32,036 nucleotides of DNA from CAG-877 sp963645945 (GCA_963645945.1 CAVIUA010000044.1:1-32036), one strand, 5' to 3'. Counted from the first letter of the stretch, positions 23,000 through 30,825 are shown. The notes: generated by a model from the sequence alone, not told the origin. Numbers and translations are program-made.

Positions 23000-25900
23000 A
23001 TGGTAACAGGAATAGTAATTGGAACAGCAGCCCTTGGTTTAATTGTATCATTGTTTGGGGATAGATATGAATGTAGTCCAGAAGAAGTACAGGCTGCATG
23101 TGAAGAACTATCTAATATATCAAATAACACAATACAAGCTATTAGCGAAGAAATAGGAAAAAATGTAACTATAGTTAACAATGTTGCTTATGGTTATGTA
23201 GATATATCAAATATGAATGCATATGCACCAGCAGTTCAAGATAGTATAACTAATCTAATTGGAGTACTAGATAAGCAAGCTCAAATGATAGAAGATTATA
23301 ATAATGGAAGTCTAGTTGAAAAAATGATTGGAACCGGAACTATGGCAATACTTAATTTAACAGAAGGTGTAGCAAAGTTTGGTGAAGATATTGTAGATGC
23401 TGGAGCCAATATTATAGCTGGAGTAGGATCAGTCTGCGGATTTGATATGGAAGCAGTAGAATTATGGGCAGCAAAAGATCATGTCGGGGAAGCATTTGAT
23501 AATGCGTTTGAAAATGGTGCATTGAACTGGGTAGAAAAATATAGTATCTATTCACATGAATCAACAGCTGCTGAACTTTTCAAAGGAATAGGAACTGCAA
23601 TTCCATATATAGCTTTAGCTGCAATACCAGGAGCAAATCTGGTTGTTGAGGCCAGCGTAGCAGGTGCTGCAGGATTTGGACGAGGCTCAACAAATTATCA
23701 ACAGCAGCATCTGGTATATGATGCCAATGGAGAAGCTAGCTTTGATGAAACATATAGTACTGGATCGATGATGTGGGAAGGTGCTAAGCAAGGCGCAATC
23801 GATGCAGCAACAGTTGTTGTTATGGATAAAGGAATCAAAGCTATAGGAAAAGGTATATCTAAACTCAAAGCAGGAAAAGCATTAGCTGAAAGTGCAGATG
23901 ACGTTGGAAAAGCAGTAATCAATGGAGCAGACGATGTTGGAAAAGCAGTCGTTGAAAATGCTGATGACGTCGGAAAAGCCGTAATCAATAAAGTAGACGA
24001 TGTTGGAAAAGCAGTCGTTGAAAATACTGATGACGTTGGAAAAGCCGTAATCAATAAAGTAGACGATGTTGGAAAAGCAGTCGTTGAAAATACTGATGAC
24101 GTTGGAAAAGCCGTAATCAATAAAGTAGACGATGTTGGAAAAGCAGTCGTTGAAAATGCTGATGACGTTGGAAAAGCGGTTGTTGAAAACGCAGATGACA
24201 TAGGAGAGAATGCATTTAGTAGATATGCGAAAGAAATGAGCGAAGGCAAAAAACTTAAATATGAAAATTTCTTGAATGACGGAAACAAGGCAACAAAAGC
24301 AGTTGCTGAAAATGCTGATGATTTAGGAAGAGCGGCAGTCAATAGTGCAGATGATGCTGGAAGAGCGGTAATCAAAGGAGCAGAAGATGCCGGACAAACA
24401 GTTCTCAGAGAAACTGATGATTTGGCTGATGGATTAAATAAGCTAAAGGAGGCAAATGCGAAAGCTGCCGAATTAAAGAAACTATCTCAAGAAGGTAAAA
24501 TTCCAGAATCAGAATGGCGAGCTGCCAGAGATGAAGCTCGTAATTTAGCAAAAAATTATCATCCAGATGCTAATGTAGGTCGCTTTACACCAACAGAAAA
24601 TGTTGGAAAAACAGTAATCAATGGTGCAGATGATGCCGGAAGAGCGGTAATCAAAGGAGCAGATGACGTTGGAAAAACAGCCAATAATATTGTAGAAAAC
24701 ACTGCCAAAACTGTACCAACAGAAGCAGCAGAACAGACTGCCAAAGTAACACAGTCAGGTAGTAAATGGCATTCACCATTAGAAGCTACAACACCAAGAG
24801 CAAAAATAACAAAAGCATATGATACTGCTGTAGAAAATATGAAAAATGCTGCTTCTGATGTAAAATCAAAAATTAAAGGAGCCTTTGATGGTATGAAACC
24901 ATCTGGAAGCACAGCAGCAACTGGTCCAAGAATTGGAGATAATTCAATACCGGCAAGAGTAACACAGGCATATGATAATGCTGTAGAAGGAATAAAAAAT
25001 GTAGGTGCAAAGGCAGGCACAGCCGCAAAGAAAGTTGCTACAGATACTGCCAAATTTGTTACGGAAAATCCAAAAGCAACTATCATTGGAGGGGGCGTGC
25101 TATCAACAGAAAAAGCAATTGGAAATATTAAAACTAGCTATATTCCAACTAATTATGCTTCTGAAGAGGTACAAGAACTTTCAAAAATAGGTGGCGGTGA
25201 AAATAGAATTGTTATAGATGAAGTTGATGATTTAATGGCACAAACAGGTACAGATACACCAACAACACCAGAAAAAACAAAACCAAGTCAAACAAACACT
25301 GGAGGTACATCAACCGGTGGCGGAACTTATACAGCTCCAACAACACCATCATCTAATACATCATCTGGTACAAATGGCACAGGTACTTCAACAACGCCAA
25401 GTGAGAAACCAAGTGATGGTAATACAACAAAGCCTGATACTAACGATAATAACAATAATAACAACAACGTTGACAACAATAACAACGCCGATAACAATAA
25501 CAATAATAACAATAATAAATCAGATGACTCAAATAAGACACCTGATAATACTACACCAACAACACCAGAGCCAACACCAACTCCAGGAGATAATGGAAGT
25601 ACAGTTATAAGTAATCCTCCAAACAATAATAATCAAGGTAGTTCAGGAACAAATCATGGTGGAACAACTAATAACAATACTGGTAACAGTAGTACAGGAA
25701 ATAATAACTGGAGTTCTAATACAACAACAGAACCTGGCATAGAAGAAAATCCAGAATTAGAGCCAGAACTTCCAATTGAAGATTCTGATCTAATTGATGA
25801 ACCTGGTGAAGAAGAAAGTGTATATACAATTCCAAGTAATTTATCTGGAGTTAAACAAACTAAGAAATCAAGTTCTGGAAGCAGTGTATTGCCAGTTCTT

Positions 25901-26146
25901 GGAGGTCTAGGTGCTGCAGCAGCCGTAGGAGTAGGTGCAAAAATGTATTTAGACAATAAAAAGAACAATGAAAATGGTGATGACGACGAAGAATATGACG
26001 AGAGCGACGATGAAAACTTCAACACTTCAGGAAATGATGATCTTCTAGCAGATGAATGGAATGGTGAAGATACAGAATTTAACTATGAAGAGCCATCAGG
26101 AGACAATAGTGTCGGAACTGATGATGACGACTTAGGTGAAATGTAA
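23000..26146 (+). CDS. Giant repeat protein with N-terminal and C-terminal membrane segments
   Basis: This 1048-residue protein belongs to no family I can name. A hydrophobic N-terminus (about 2-19) comes first, then a helical domain. Two Gly/Ala-rich hydrophobic regions (about 110-150 and 196-230) resemble those in T7SS-linked and polymorphic-toxin proteins. Nine 11-residue repeats DDVGKAV(I/V)xxx occupy 300-398, with further degenerate copies to about 570, and two related segments (ITKAYDTAVENMKN, VTQAYDNAVEGIKN) follow. An Asn/Thr/Pro/Ser linker spans about 750-940. The last parts are a membrane helix (about 963-984), YLDNKKNN and an acidic tail ending EWNGEDTEF ... DDDLGEM. No toxin domain is recognisable at the C-terminus. 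Its gene follows small protein 3 by 14 bases with an AAGGAAGG site. Confidence 0.85.
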   Translation: MVTGIVIGTAALGLIVSLFGDRYECSPEEVQAACEELSNISNNTIQAISEEIGKNVTIVNNVAYGYVDISNMNAYAPAVQDSITNLIGVLDKQAQMIEDYNNGSLVEKMIGTGTMAILNLTEGVAKFGEDIVDAGANIIAGVGSVCGFDMEAVELWAAKDHVGEAFDNAFENGALNWVEKYSIYSHESTAAELFKGIGTAIPYIALAAIPGANLVVEASVAGAAGFGRGSTNYQQQHLVYDANGEASFDETYSTGSMMWEGAKQGAIDAATVVVMDKGIKAIGKGISKLKAGKALAESADDVGKAVINGADDVGKAVVENADDVGKAVINKVDDVGKAVVENTDDVGKAVINKVDDVGKAVVENTDDVGKAVINKVDDVGKAVVENADDVGKAVVENADDIGENAFSRYAKEMSEGKKLKYENFLNDGNKATKAVAENADDLGRAAVNSADDAGRAVIKGAEDAGQTVLRETDDLADGLNKLKEANAKAAELKKLSQEGKIPESEWRAARDEARNLAKNYHPDANVGRFTPTENVGKTVINGADDAGRAVIKGADDVGKTANNIVENTAKTVPTEAAEQTAKVTQSGSKWHSPLEATTPRAKITKAYDTAVENMKNAASDVKSKIKGAFDGMKPSGSTAATGPRIGDNSIPARVTQAYDNAVEGIKNVGAKAGTAAKKVATDTAKFVTENPKATIIGGGVLSTEKAIGNIKTSYIPTNYASEEVQELSKIGGGENRIVIDEVDDLMAQTGTDTPTTPEKTKPSQTNTGGTSTGGGTYTAPTTPSSNTSSGTNGTGTSTTPSEKPSDGNTTKPDTNDNNNNNNNVDNNNNADNNNNNNNNKSDDSNKTPDNTTPTTPEPTPTPGDNGSTVISNPPNNNNQGSSGTNHGGTTNNNTGNSSTGNNNWSSNTTTEPGIEENPELEPELPIEDSDLIDEPGEEESVYTIPSNLSGVKQTKKSSSGSSVLPVLGGLGAAAAVGVGAKMYLDNKKNNENGDDDEEYDESDDENFNTSGNDDLLADEWNGEDTEFNYEEPSGDNSVGTDDDDLGEM
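23897..24193 (+). repeat. Nine tandem 33-bp (11-residue) repeats
   Basis: Nine consecutive 33-base units encode DDVGKAVINxx or DDVGKAVVENx in alternation, residues 300-398. The alternation makes a 66-base higher-order unit: 23990-24055 and 24056-24121 appear identical, and the next begins the same way. Near-identical DNA implies recent expansion. An 11-residue period is typical of amphipathic helices with a slight right-handed strip, as in LEA proteins and synuclein-like repeats. Confidence 0.92.
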
Positions 26147-26174
26147 TAAATAAAAAATAAAAAGGAGAAATAAT

Positions 26175-26588
26175 ATGAAAGAAAGATTTTTACCAATAGG
26201 TACGGTATTATTGCTAAAAGGTGGAAAAAAAGAGGTAATGATAACTAGTTATTGTATCTTCCCAACTAATATCCAAATAAAAGATGGAAAGGCAGTAAAA
26301 CCAGACCAAAAAATGTATGAGTATGGTGGCTGCATATATCCAGAAGGAATTCTTGATAGTAGCATGTCATGTGCGTTTAATCATAATCAAATAGAAAAAA
26401 TTCTTCATCTTGGATATGAAAGTCCTGCACAAGAAAAGTTATCAAAAACATTAAATATGGGATATGATCAATATAAACAAAAATACGAAACAGAAGGACT
26501 AGAAGGACTACAAAAATTATCTCAACAGATTAATGCACAACAAAAACTAGCTCAACAACAACAAAAAAACGAAGGAACTAACGAATAG
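26175..26588 (+). CDS. DUF4176-type protein of the T7SS-like locus
   Basis: This 137-residue protein has no signal peptide. The first ~75 residues match the DUF4176 pattern: FLPIGTVLLLKGGKKEVMITSY, then YEYGGCIYPEGILDS, and FNHNQIEKILHLGYE. DUF4176 proteins recur in Firmicute type VII secretion effector gene clusters, where they act as small accessory or targeting proteins. The C-terminus is a Gln-rich helix (LQKLSQQINAQQKLAQQQQK). It is the last gene of the operon, 28 bases after the giant protein, with an AAAGGAGAA site. Its stop codon lies inside the terminator stem. Confidence 0.78.
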   Translation: MKERFLPIGTVLLLKGGKKEVMITSYCIFPTNIQIKDGKAVKPDQKMYEYGGCIYPEGILDSSMSCAFNHNQIEKILHLGYESPAQEKLSKTLNMGYDQYKQKYETEGLEGLQKLSQQINAQQKLAQQQQKNEGTNE

Positions 26589-26597
26589 TTCCTTTTT
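26572..26597. terminator. Bidirectional terminator between the DUF4176 gene and rodA
   Basis: AAGGAACTA (26572-26580) pairs with TAGTTCCTT (26586-26594), followed by T on the plus strand. On the minus strand the same stem runs into TCGTTTTTTT. The stem contains the stop codon of the DUF4176 gene and adjoins the rodA stop. Confidence 0.85.
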
Positions 26598-27723
26598 ACT
26601 TGCTCCAATATTTCTTATTCTTTTCCATCGATATATTTAAAATAATACCTATCATAATCATATACGATAATAAACTACTACCACCATATGATATAAAAGG
26701 TAACGTAATACCCGTAATCGGTAACAAACCAATTGTCATTCCAATATTTTGTATTTGCTGAAATAAAAGCATCGCCACAATTCCCGTTAAAATATATTTA
26801 TCAGTATCATATATCTTTCTTCTTGCCAATCTAATAATATTAACATCAAAATAAATAATTATTGCGAGTAGTGCCAAAACTCCAACAAATCCAAAATTAG
26901 AAGCAAATACCGCAAATATAAAATCAGTAGACGACTCTGGAAAATAAATAGGTGTCTTATTAAAACCATGACCAAAGAATCCTGCTGAACCAATTGCCGC
27001 TAACGCATTTTCTAACTGCAATCCAGATCCAGACTGCCAGTCAAATAACCTTTCCAAACGATAGTATATTGAACTACCAAACATCTTTATAAAAACATCT
27101 TCCTTAAAAAAGTAAAGCCAAAGTGTTGTTCCTAAAATACCAAAAAGTATAATAAACGCAATTACAAACCATCTTATCCTAATACCAGAAGTAAACATCA
27201 TAACTAAATATATTATTAAATATATTATTACCGCTCCTGTATCAGGTTGTAAAAAAGTAAGTACCGATGGAATCAAGACTACCAAGAAAGTTTTTAAAAT
27301 AAATATAAATTCATCCTTAATACTAGGATTCTTATAATCACTTCTAAAATTATGAATCATAGTAGCAAGTGCCAACATTATAAAAACTTTCATAAACTCA
27401 CTTGGTTGTATACTACCAATTTCCGGTATAACTAACCAGCATTTACTATTATTAATAGGTGTAGCAAACAACAACAACCAAAGAAGCAACACATTTCCTA
27501 TAATATATAAAACCCAAGCATGCCTATATAAATATTCATTTTTAAGTCTCAATAAAATAAACACTAATATAAAACCTACAATATACCAAACAGCCTGCTT
27601 CAACGCCAAATTACCCAGTGACTTAGAAGTATAAGTTAAAGCACTATAAATAGTAATTATACTTACAATAGCCATTAATAAAATAGGAATAACTATCTTA
27701 AAATTAATTTTATACTTACTCAT
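26596..27723 (-). CDS. rodA: SEDS-family peptidoglycan polymerase RodA
   Basis: This 375-residue protein has about ten membrane helices. SEDS hallmarks include KCWLVIPEIGSIQPSEFMKV, the acidic catalytic motif FLQPDTGAVIIY, and the C-terminal NIGMTIGLLPITGITLPFISYGGSSLL. RodA polymerises glycan strands in side-wall synthesis together with a class B PBP and MreCD, whose genes are at 15.3-16.6 kb. The Pro-rich TLPFISYGGSS end is shared with FtsW; its isolated position, not beside division genes, favours RodA. The ATG at 27723 follows GAAAGGTTTG. Confidence 0.9.
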   Translation of the reverse strand: MSKYKINFKIVIPILLMAIVSIITIYSALTYTSKSLGNLALKQAVWYIVGFILVFILLRLKNEYLYRHAWVLYIIGNVLLLWLLLFATPINNSKCWLVIPEIGSIQPSEFMKVFIMLALATMIHNFRSDYKNPSIKDEFIFILKTFLVVLIPSVLTFLQPDTGAVIIYLIIYLVMMFTSGIRIRWFVIAFIILFGILGTTLWLYFFKEDVFIKMFGSSIYYRLERLFDWQSGSGLQLENALAAIGSAGFFGHGFNKTPIYFPESSTDFIFAVFASNFGFVGVLALLAIIIYFDVNIIRLARRKIYDTDKYILTGIVAMLLFQQIQNIGMTIGLLPITGITLPFISYGGSSLLSYMIMIGIILNISMEKNKKYWSK

Positions 27724-27810
27724 ATAATCAAACCTTTCATTTATATTATACCAAAATCATTCAATTTTTATATTTCATTTTCATAAAATATATAAAAGGA
27801 GAAATATTTT

Positions 27811-28116
27811 ATGAAAAAATTACCTAAAGTTTATCAAAATAAAATAACTAAAAAAATAAATAATAACAAAACAGTCTGTTACTTAAAAGAAGAAAAAGAA
27901 CTTTTTAATCCTATAGAAATTCCAACTATAAAAGATAAAATAGAGAAGGTATTCTCTGGATATGGATACGCCTATAACATTCCAGTAACGATAAAAACCT
28001 CAACTCAAACTTATGAAACCAGTCTAATTGCTAAAACCTCTAATAATATAATTACACTAGATAATAATATTATTCCTATATCAGATATAATAGATTTTAA
28101 AATAAATAAAAACTAA
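27811..28116 (+). CDS. Small basic protein of unknown function
   Basis: This 101-residue protein has a Lys/Asn-rich N-terminus (KVYQNKITKKINNNKTVCYL) and a beta-rich C-terminal half: GYAYNIPVTIKTSTQTYETSLIAKT, then NNIITLDNNIIPISDI. The shape suggests a small beta-barrel or SH3-like domain. There is no signal peptide or membrane helix. The ATG has an AAAGGAG site. It converges with the coat-protein pair, so it is a single-gene unit. I do not recognise the family; its neighbours hint at a spore-related role but do not show one. Confidence 0.65.
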   Translation: MKKLPKVYQNKITKKINNNKTVCYLKEEKELFNPIEIPTIKDKIEKVFSGYGYAYNIPVTIKTSTQTYETSLIAKTSNNIITLDNNIIPISDIIDFKINKN

Positions 28117-28146
28117 AAAGATTGTTCTTTAAAACAACCTTTTTTA
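28115..28146. terminator. Bidirectional terminator between the unknown gene and the coat genes
   Basis: AAAAAGATTGTT pairs with AACAACCTTTTTT with one mismatch, and has T runs on both strands. Confidence 0.75.
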
Positions 28147-28171
28147 TTTAATAATTTAATTACCTAATTAC

Positions 28172-28573
28172 TTAGCACAATTCTACATAAGTATCAGCAA
28201 GACATTGCATAGCACCAACACAGTTTAAGTCAATTGTAAAAAATTGATTAGTACTTAGATAACTATCTCCAGCTTCATTTAAATATAGAATTCTACATGT
28301 ACAGCAACAGTCATCAATTGCTTCAACTCTAAATACTGTAGACTGATTAGTTTGATTATTTAATGTATAAGGAAAACTCCAAGCATTACCTGTACAACAA
28401 TTATATAGTGTTACTGGTCTAGTATTATAACAAACACTAGTACAAACTGGTCCTAGAAAAGGTTTATCACAACCAGAGTAACTTTCATTATCAAAATCTT
28501 GTTTTTGAAGTATTAAAATTTTTCTTAAAATGTCAGCTAAACAACAAGTACTTTTATTTTCTTCACAGCCCAT
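28172..28573 (-). CDS. CotY/CotZ-family spore coat/exosporium protein (Cys-rich)
   Basis: This 133-residue protein has many Cys and the CotY/CotZ layout. An N-terminal Cys helix (STCCLADILRKILILQKQ) is followed by CDKPFLGP, a central strand region, then FRVEAIDDCCCTCRILYL and FFTIDLNCVGAMQCLADTYV. The FRVE...CC...L.L and DL.C..A.QCL elements match Bacillus CotY/CotZ, which self-assemble into disulfide-linked sheets of the outer coat crust. The ATG at 28573 has GGAGG before it. It lies 18 bases behind its paralogue in one minus-strand operon. This is the Cys-richer member of the pair. Confidence 0.82.
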   Translation of the reverse strand: MGCEENKSTCCLADILRKILILQKQDFDNESYSGCDKPFLGPVCTSVCYNTRPVTLYNCCTGNAWSFPYTLNNQTNQSTVFRVEAIDDCCCTCRILYLNEAGDSYLSTNQFFTIDLNCVGAMQCLADTYVELC

Positions 28574-28591
28574 ATACTCTAAACCTCCTTT

Positions 28592-28984
28592 CTATATGTT
28601 AGAAACGACAGCATCTTCTATACATTGAACAGCACAAATACAACCTAAATTAATATTAATAAAACTATTACTAGCAACATAAGTATCATCATTTCTATAT
28701 AATACTCTAAGTGTTACATAATTATTAGAGACTTTTTCAACTCTAAATAATGAACTAGTTTGAGTAGCACCATTAGTATCAACATAGTTAGCGGTTATTA
28801 AAGTACCTCTCTTATTATAGAATGTAACAATTCTGGTATTATAACAAATACAATTAATAGTAGGTCCTAAAAAAGGTTTAGTGCATCCTTCCTCAATATA
28901 ACATTCATCTTGCGAATTTTCTTGTAATAAGCATATTAATTTTAATAAGTTCTTAATACAACGATTAGTAGTCATAGTACCCAC
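28592..28984 (-). CDS. CotY/CotZ-family spore coat/exosporium protein (paralogue)
   Basis: This 130-residue protein shares the frame of the next gene: RCIKNLLKLICLLQENSQDECY, CTKPFLGPTINC, FRVEKVSNNYVTLRVLYRND and SFININLGCICAVQCIEDAV. It has fewer Cys in the centre (NNY in place of DCCCTC), so the two proteins may cross-link differently. The end NLGCICAVQC is very close to the DLGCFCAIQC of Bacillus CotZ. The start follows GAGGTGG. In Bacillus these genes are made late in the mother cell. A sigma-E/K-like -10 (CATATAATTA) can be seen on the minus strand upstream, but it is weak evidence. Confidence 0.82.
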   Translation of the reverse strand: MGTMTTNRCIKNLLKLICLLQENSQDECYIEEGCTKPFLGPTINCICYNTRIVTFYNKRGTLITANYVDTNGATQTSSLFRVEKVSNNYVTLRVLYRNDDTYVASNSFININLGCICAVQCIEDAVVSNI

Positions 28985-29122
28985 CTCTTTATCTATTTCT
29001 AATATAAAGTATTCAAAACTTCTTATTTGGTGTTTATAAATACCTATATAATTATATGTAGTACCAATTAAAATATCTTTATTTTTTTCTTCATCTGTTA
29101 TATAATTAATATGGTGATAAAA

Positions 29123-29428
29123 ATGGATTATATTATTATAGCCGTCATTCTAATTATAATCTTATTAGCAATCTTAAAGGCTAGTAAAAAAGATGCTGGC
29201 CTTGATTTTAATAAATTAGTAGAATACTTAGGCGGTAAAGAAAATATTATTGATACTGAAATAAATCTATCTAGATTTAAAGTAACTTTAAAAGATGTTT
29301 CTAAAGCAAACAAAGAAGGAATTCAAAAACTAGGTGCTAAAGGAATAGTTGAAATTGATAATCAACTAAAAATAATATTAGGACCTGAATCAAAACAATT
29401 AAAAAAATATATTGATGAGATTAAATGA
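29123..29428 (+). CDS. Membrane-anchored EIIB-like domain lacking the phosphorylated Cys
   Basis: This 101-residue protein has an N-terminal membrane helix (YIIIAVILIIILLAIL) and a glucose-type PTS EIIB domain: NKLVEYLGGKENIIDTEINLSRFKVTLKDVSK then LGAKGIVEIDNQLKIILGPES. In active EIIB the segment reads (E/A)CxTRLR with a phosphorylated Cys; here it is INLSRFK, so Asn stands at the Cys position. The protein therefore cannot take part in sugar phosphorylation in the usual way. It may be a ligand-binding or structural derivative. The ATG at 29123 is chosen over 29111 because GGTGATAA precedes it. Its stop lies within the following terminator. Confidence 0.75.
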   Translation: MDYIIIAVILIIILLAILKASKKDAGLDFNKLVEYLGGKENIIDTEINLSRFKVTLKDVSKANKEGIQKLGAKGIVEIDNQLKIILGPESKQLKKYIDEIK

Positions 29429-29447
29429 CATATTTTGTCATTTTTTT
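29423..29447 (+). terminator. Terminator overlapping the EIIB-like gene stop
   Basis: AAATGACA (29423-29430) pairs with TGTCATTT (29436-29443), followed by a T run. The TGA stop is inside the 5' arm. Confidence 0.82.
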
Positions 29448-29452
29448 CATAT

Positions 29453-29459
29453 TTCGACA
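29453..29459 (+). promoter_or_regulatory. Candidate Spo0A box upstream of the histidine kinase gene
   Basis: TTCGACA at 29453-29459 matches the 0A-box core and is followed four bases later by the similar TTGACA (29464-29469). The pair sits in the 78-base gap before a putative sporulation kinase. The motif is short and could be chance. Confidence 0.35.
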
Positions 29460-29506
29460 AATTTTGACATAATAAAAGTATATATTTTAAGTAAGAGGTG
29501 TTAAAG

Positions 29507-30745
29507 ATGCCAGTATTTGAAAATTTATTTTTATTATGCGTTTTTCTATTCTTTCCTTTAACTTGTTATTTAATCTATATAACATACATCAGTAACATGG
29601 ACATTAAGGAAAAGAATATATTTCTAGATGTAAGTTTAATTACATCATTATTTTTAATGACACGCTATATAGAAAATAAAACAATTTATGTCATTTTATT
29701 TTACAATATTCCTTTATTACTTTCATATATAAAAAAAAGAACTACTACATCAATACTATTATCATTCGTAATAGTAATATTATCTAGTAACTATACAAAT
29801 ATTTCTCTTTCTATATTAATAATTGAATATAGTCTTTATTTCATAATATATTTATATATTTCAAAGTATATAAATTGTAAAATATCATATGCAAACATAT
29901 TTATTGGTATTAAATCATTTGTAATATCTTTTATGATTTTTTATATAATTAATCCTACTGGAAGTATAATCAGTAATTTAATTTATCTAATTATAACTCT
30001 AACAATTTTTATTTCACTTACATGTTTATGCCTACATTTATTTGAAAAGGGCGAAGATATAATAAATTTATATAGTATTTTAAAAGAATCTAAAAAAGAT
30101 AAAATATTATTTGAATCTTTATCAAAACTAACTCATGAATTAAAAAATCCTATTGCGGTATGTAAAGGATATTTAGAAATAATAGATAAAAATGGTATGG
30201 AAAAAGTGCCTAAATATTTACCAATAATTTCTAGTGAAATTGAAAGATCTTTATCTGTTATAAATGACTTTTCTTCTCTTGGAAAGTTAAAGTCATTAAA
30301 TAAGGAAGAAGTAGATTTACAAGTATTATTAGAGGAAGTAATTACAATGTTAAATCCATTATTTAAAAAGAATAATGCTAATATATATTTAAATGCTAAA
30401 TCAGATATTTATTTAATACTTGATTATTTAAGAATGAAACAAGTCCTTGTAAATGTCTTAAAAAATGCTTTGGAGGCTAAAAAAGAATATGAACAATTAA
30501 ACGTAAGAGTAGAGGTTAAGAAAACTAGAAATAATATTAAAGTTATTATAGAAGATAATGGAATAGGAATGGATAAAAACACTTTAGAAAGAATAACTGA
30601 AATATTTTATACGACTAAAGCTTCTGGTAATGGACTAGGTGTAGTCTTATCTAAAGAAATAATAGAAATGCATAATGGAACAATTAATTATAATTCAACA
30701 CTAGGAAAAGGTACAACTGTAACTATAACATTGCCAACTAAGTAA
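29507..30745 (+). CDS. Orphan membrane sensor histidine kinase (KinB/sporulation-kinase type)
   Basis: This 412-residue protein has about six membrane helices in residues 5-185, with no large extracellular sensor, and a cytoplasmic kinase core. The H-box is KLTHELKNPIAVCKGYLE (phospho-His about 209), the N-box LVNVLKNALEAKK, the G1-box IEDNGIGMDKNT and the G2-box GNGLGVVLSKEI. The H-box form (HELKNPIA..KGY.E) and the compact multi-helix sensor resemble Bacillus KinB and related kinases of the Spo0A phosphorelay. No response regulator is adjacent, as is usual for those kinases. The start at ATG 29507 follows GAGGTG; an upstream GTG lies in that site. A candidate 0A box precedes it. Confidence 0.82.
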   Translation: MPVFENLFLLCVFLFFPLTCYLIYITYISNMDIKEKNIFLDVSLITSLFLMTRYIENKTIYVILFYNIPLLLSYIKKRTTTSILLSFVIVILSSNYTNISLSILIIEYSLYFIIYLYISKYINCKISYANIFIGIKSFVISFMIFYIINPTGSIISNLIYLIITLTIFISLTCLCLHLFEKGEDIINLYSILKESKKDKILFESLSKLTHELKNPIAVCKGYLEIIDKNGMEKVPKYLPIISSEIERSLSVINDFSSLGKLKSLNKEEVDLQVLLEEVITMLNPLFKKNNANIYLNAKSDIYLILDYLRMKQVLVNVLKNALEAKKEYEQLNVRVEVKKTRNNIKVIIEDNGIGMDKNTLERITEIFYTTKASGNGLGVVLSKEIIEMHNGTINYNSTLGKGTTVTITLPTK

Positions 30746-30825
30746 AAAAGTACATATTAATACCAGCTATCTTTATAGAACCAAATCTATAATAGTACAT
30801 AAATTATTATAGAGGAGGTACTTCT

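Noticed and set aside
23897..24193. CRISPR-like array
   Set aside because: The 33/66-bp repeats are contiguous with no unique spacers and keep the reading frame.
23698..24375. 225-aa minus-strand ORF opposite the repeat region
   Set aside because: It is a shadow of the in-frame 33-bp repeats: a repeat unit free of stop codons on one strand tends to stay open on the other. It has no ribosome site, and the plus-strand gene is fully explained.
24480..24590. J-domain (DnaJ-like) suggested by EARNLAKNYHPDANVG in the giant protein
   Set aside because: The HPD motif and preceding helix look right, but no helix I precedes it and no helix III follows (FTPTENVGKTV). It is probably coincidental within a repeat spacer.
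25005..25610. Gln/Ile/Thr-rich plus-strand ORFs in another frame of the giant gene
   Set aside because: They are out-of-frame readings of the Asn/Thr/Pro linker codons with no ribosome site.
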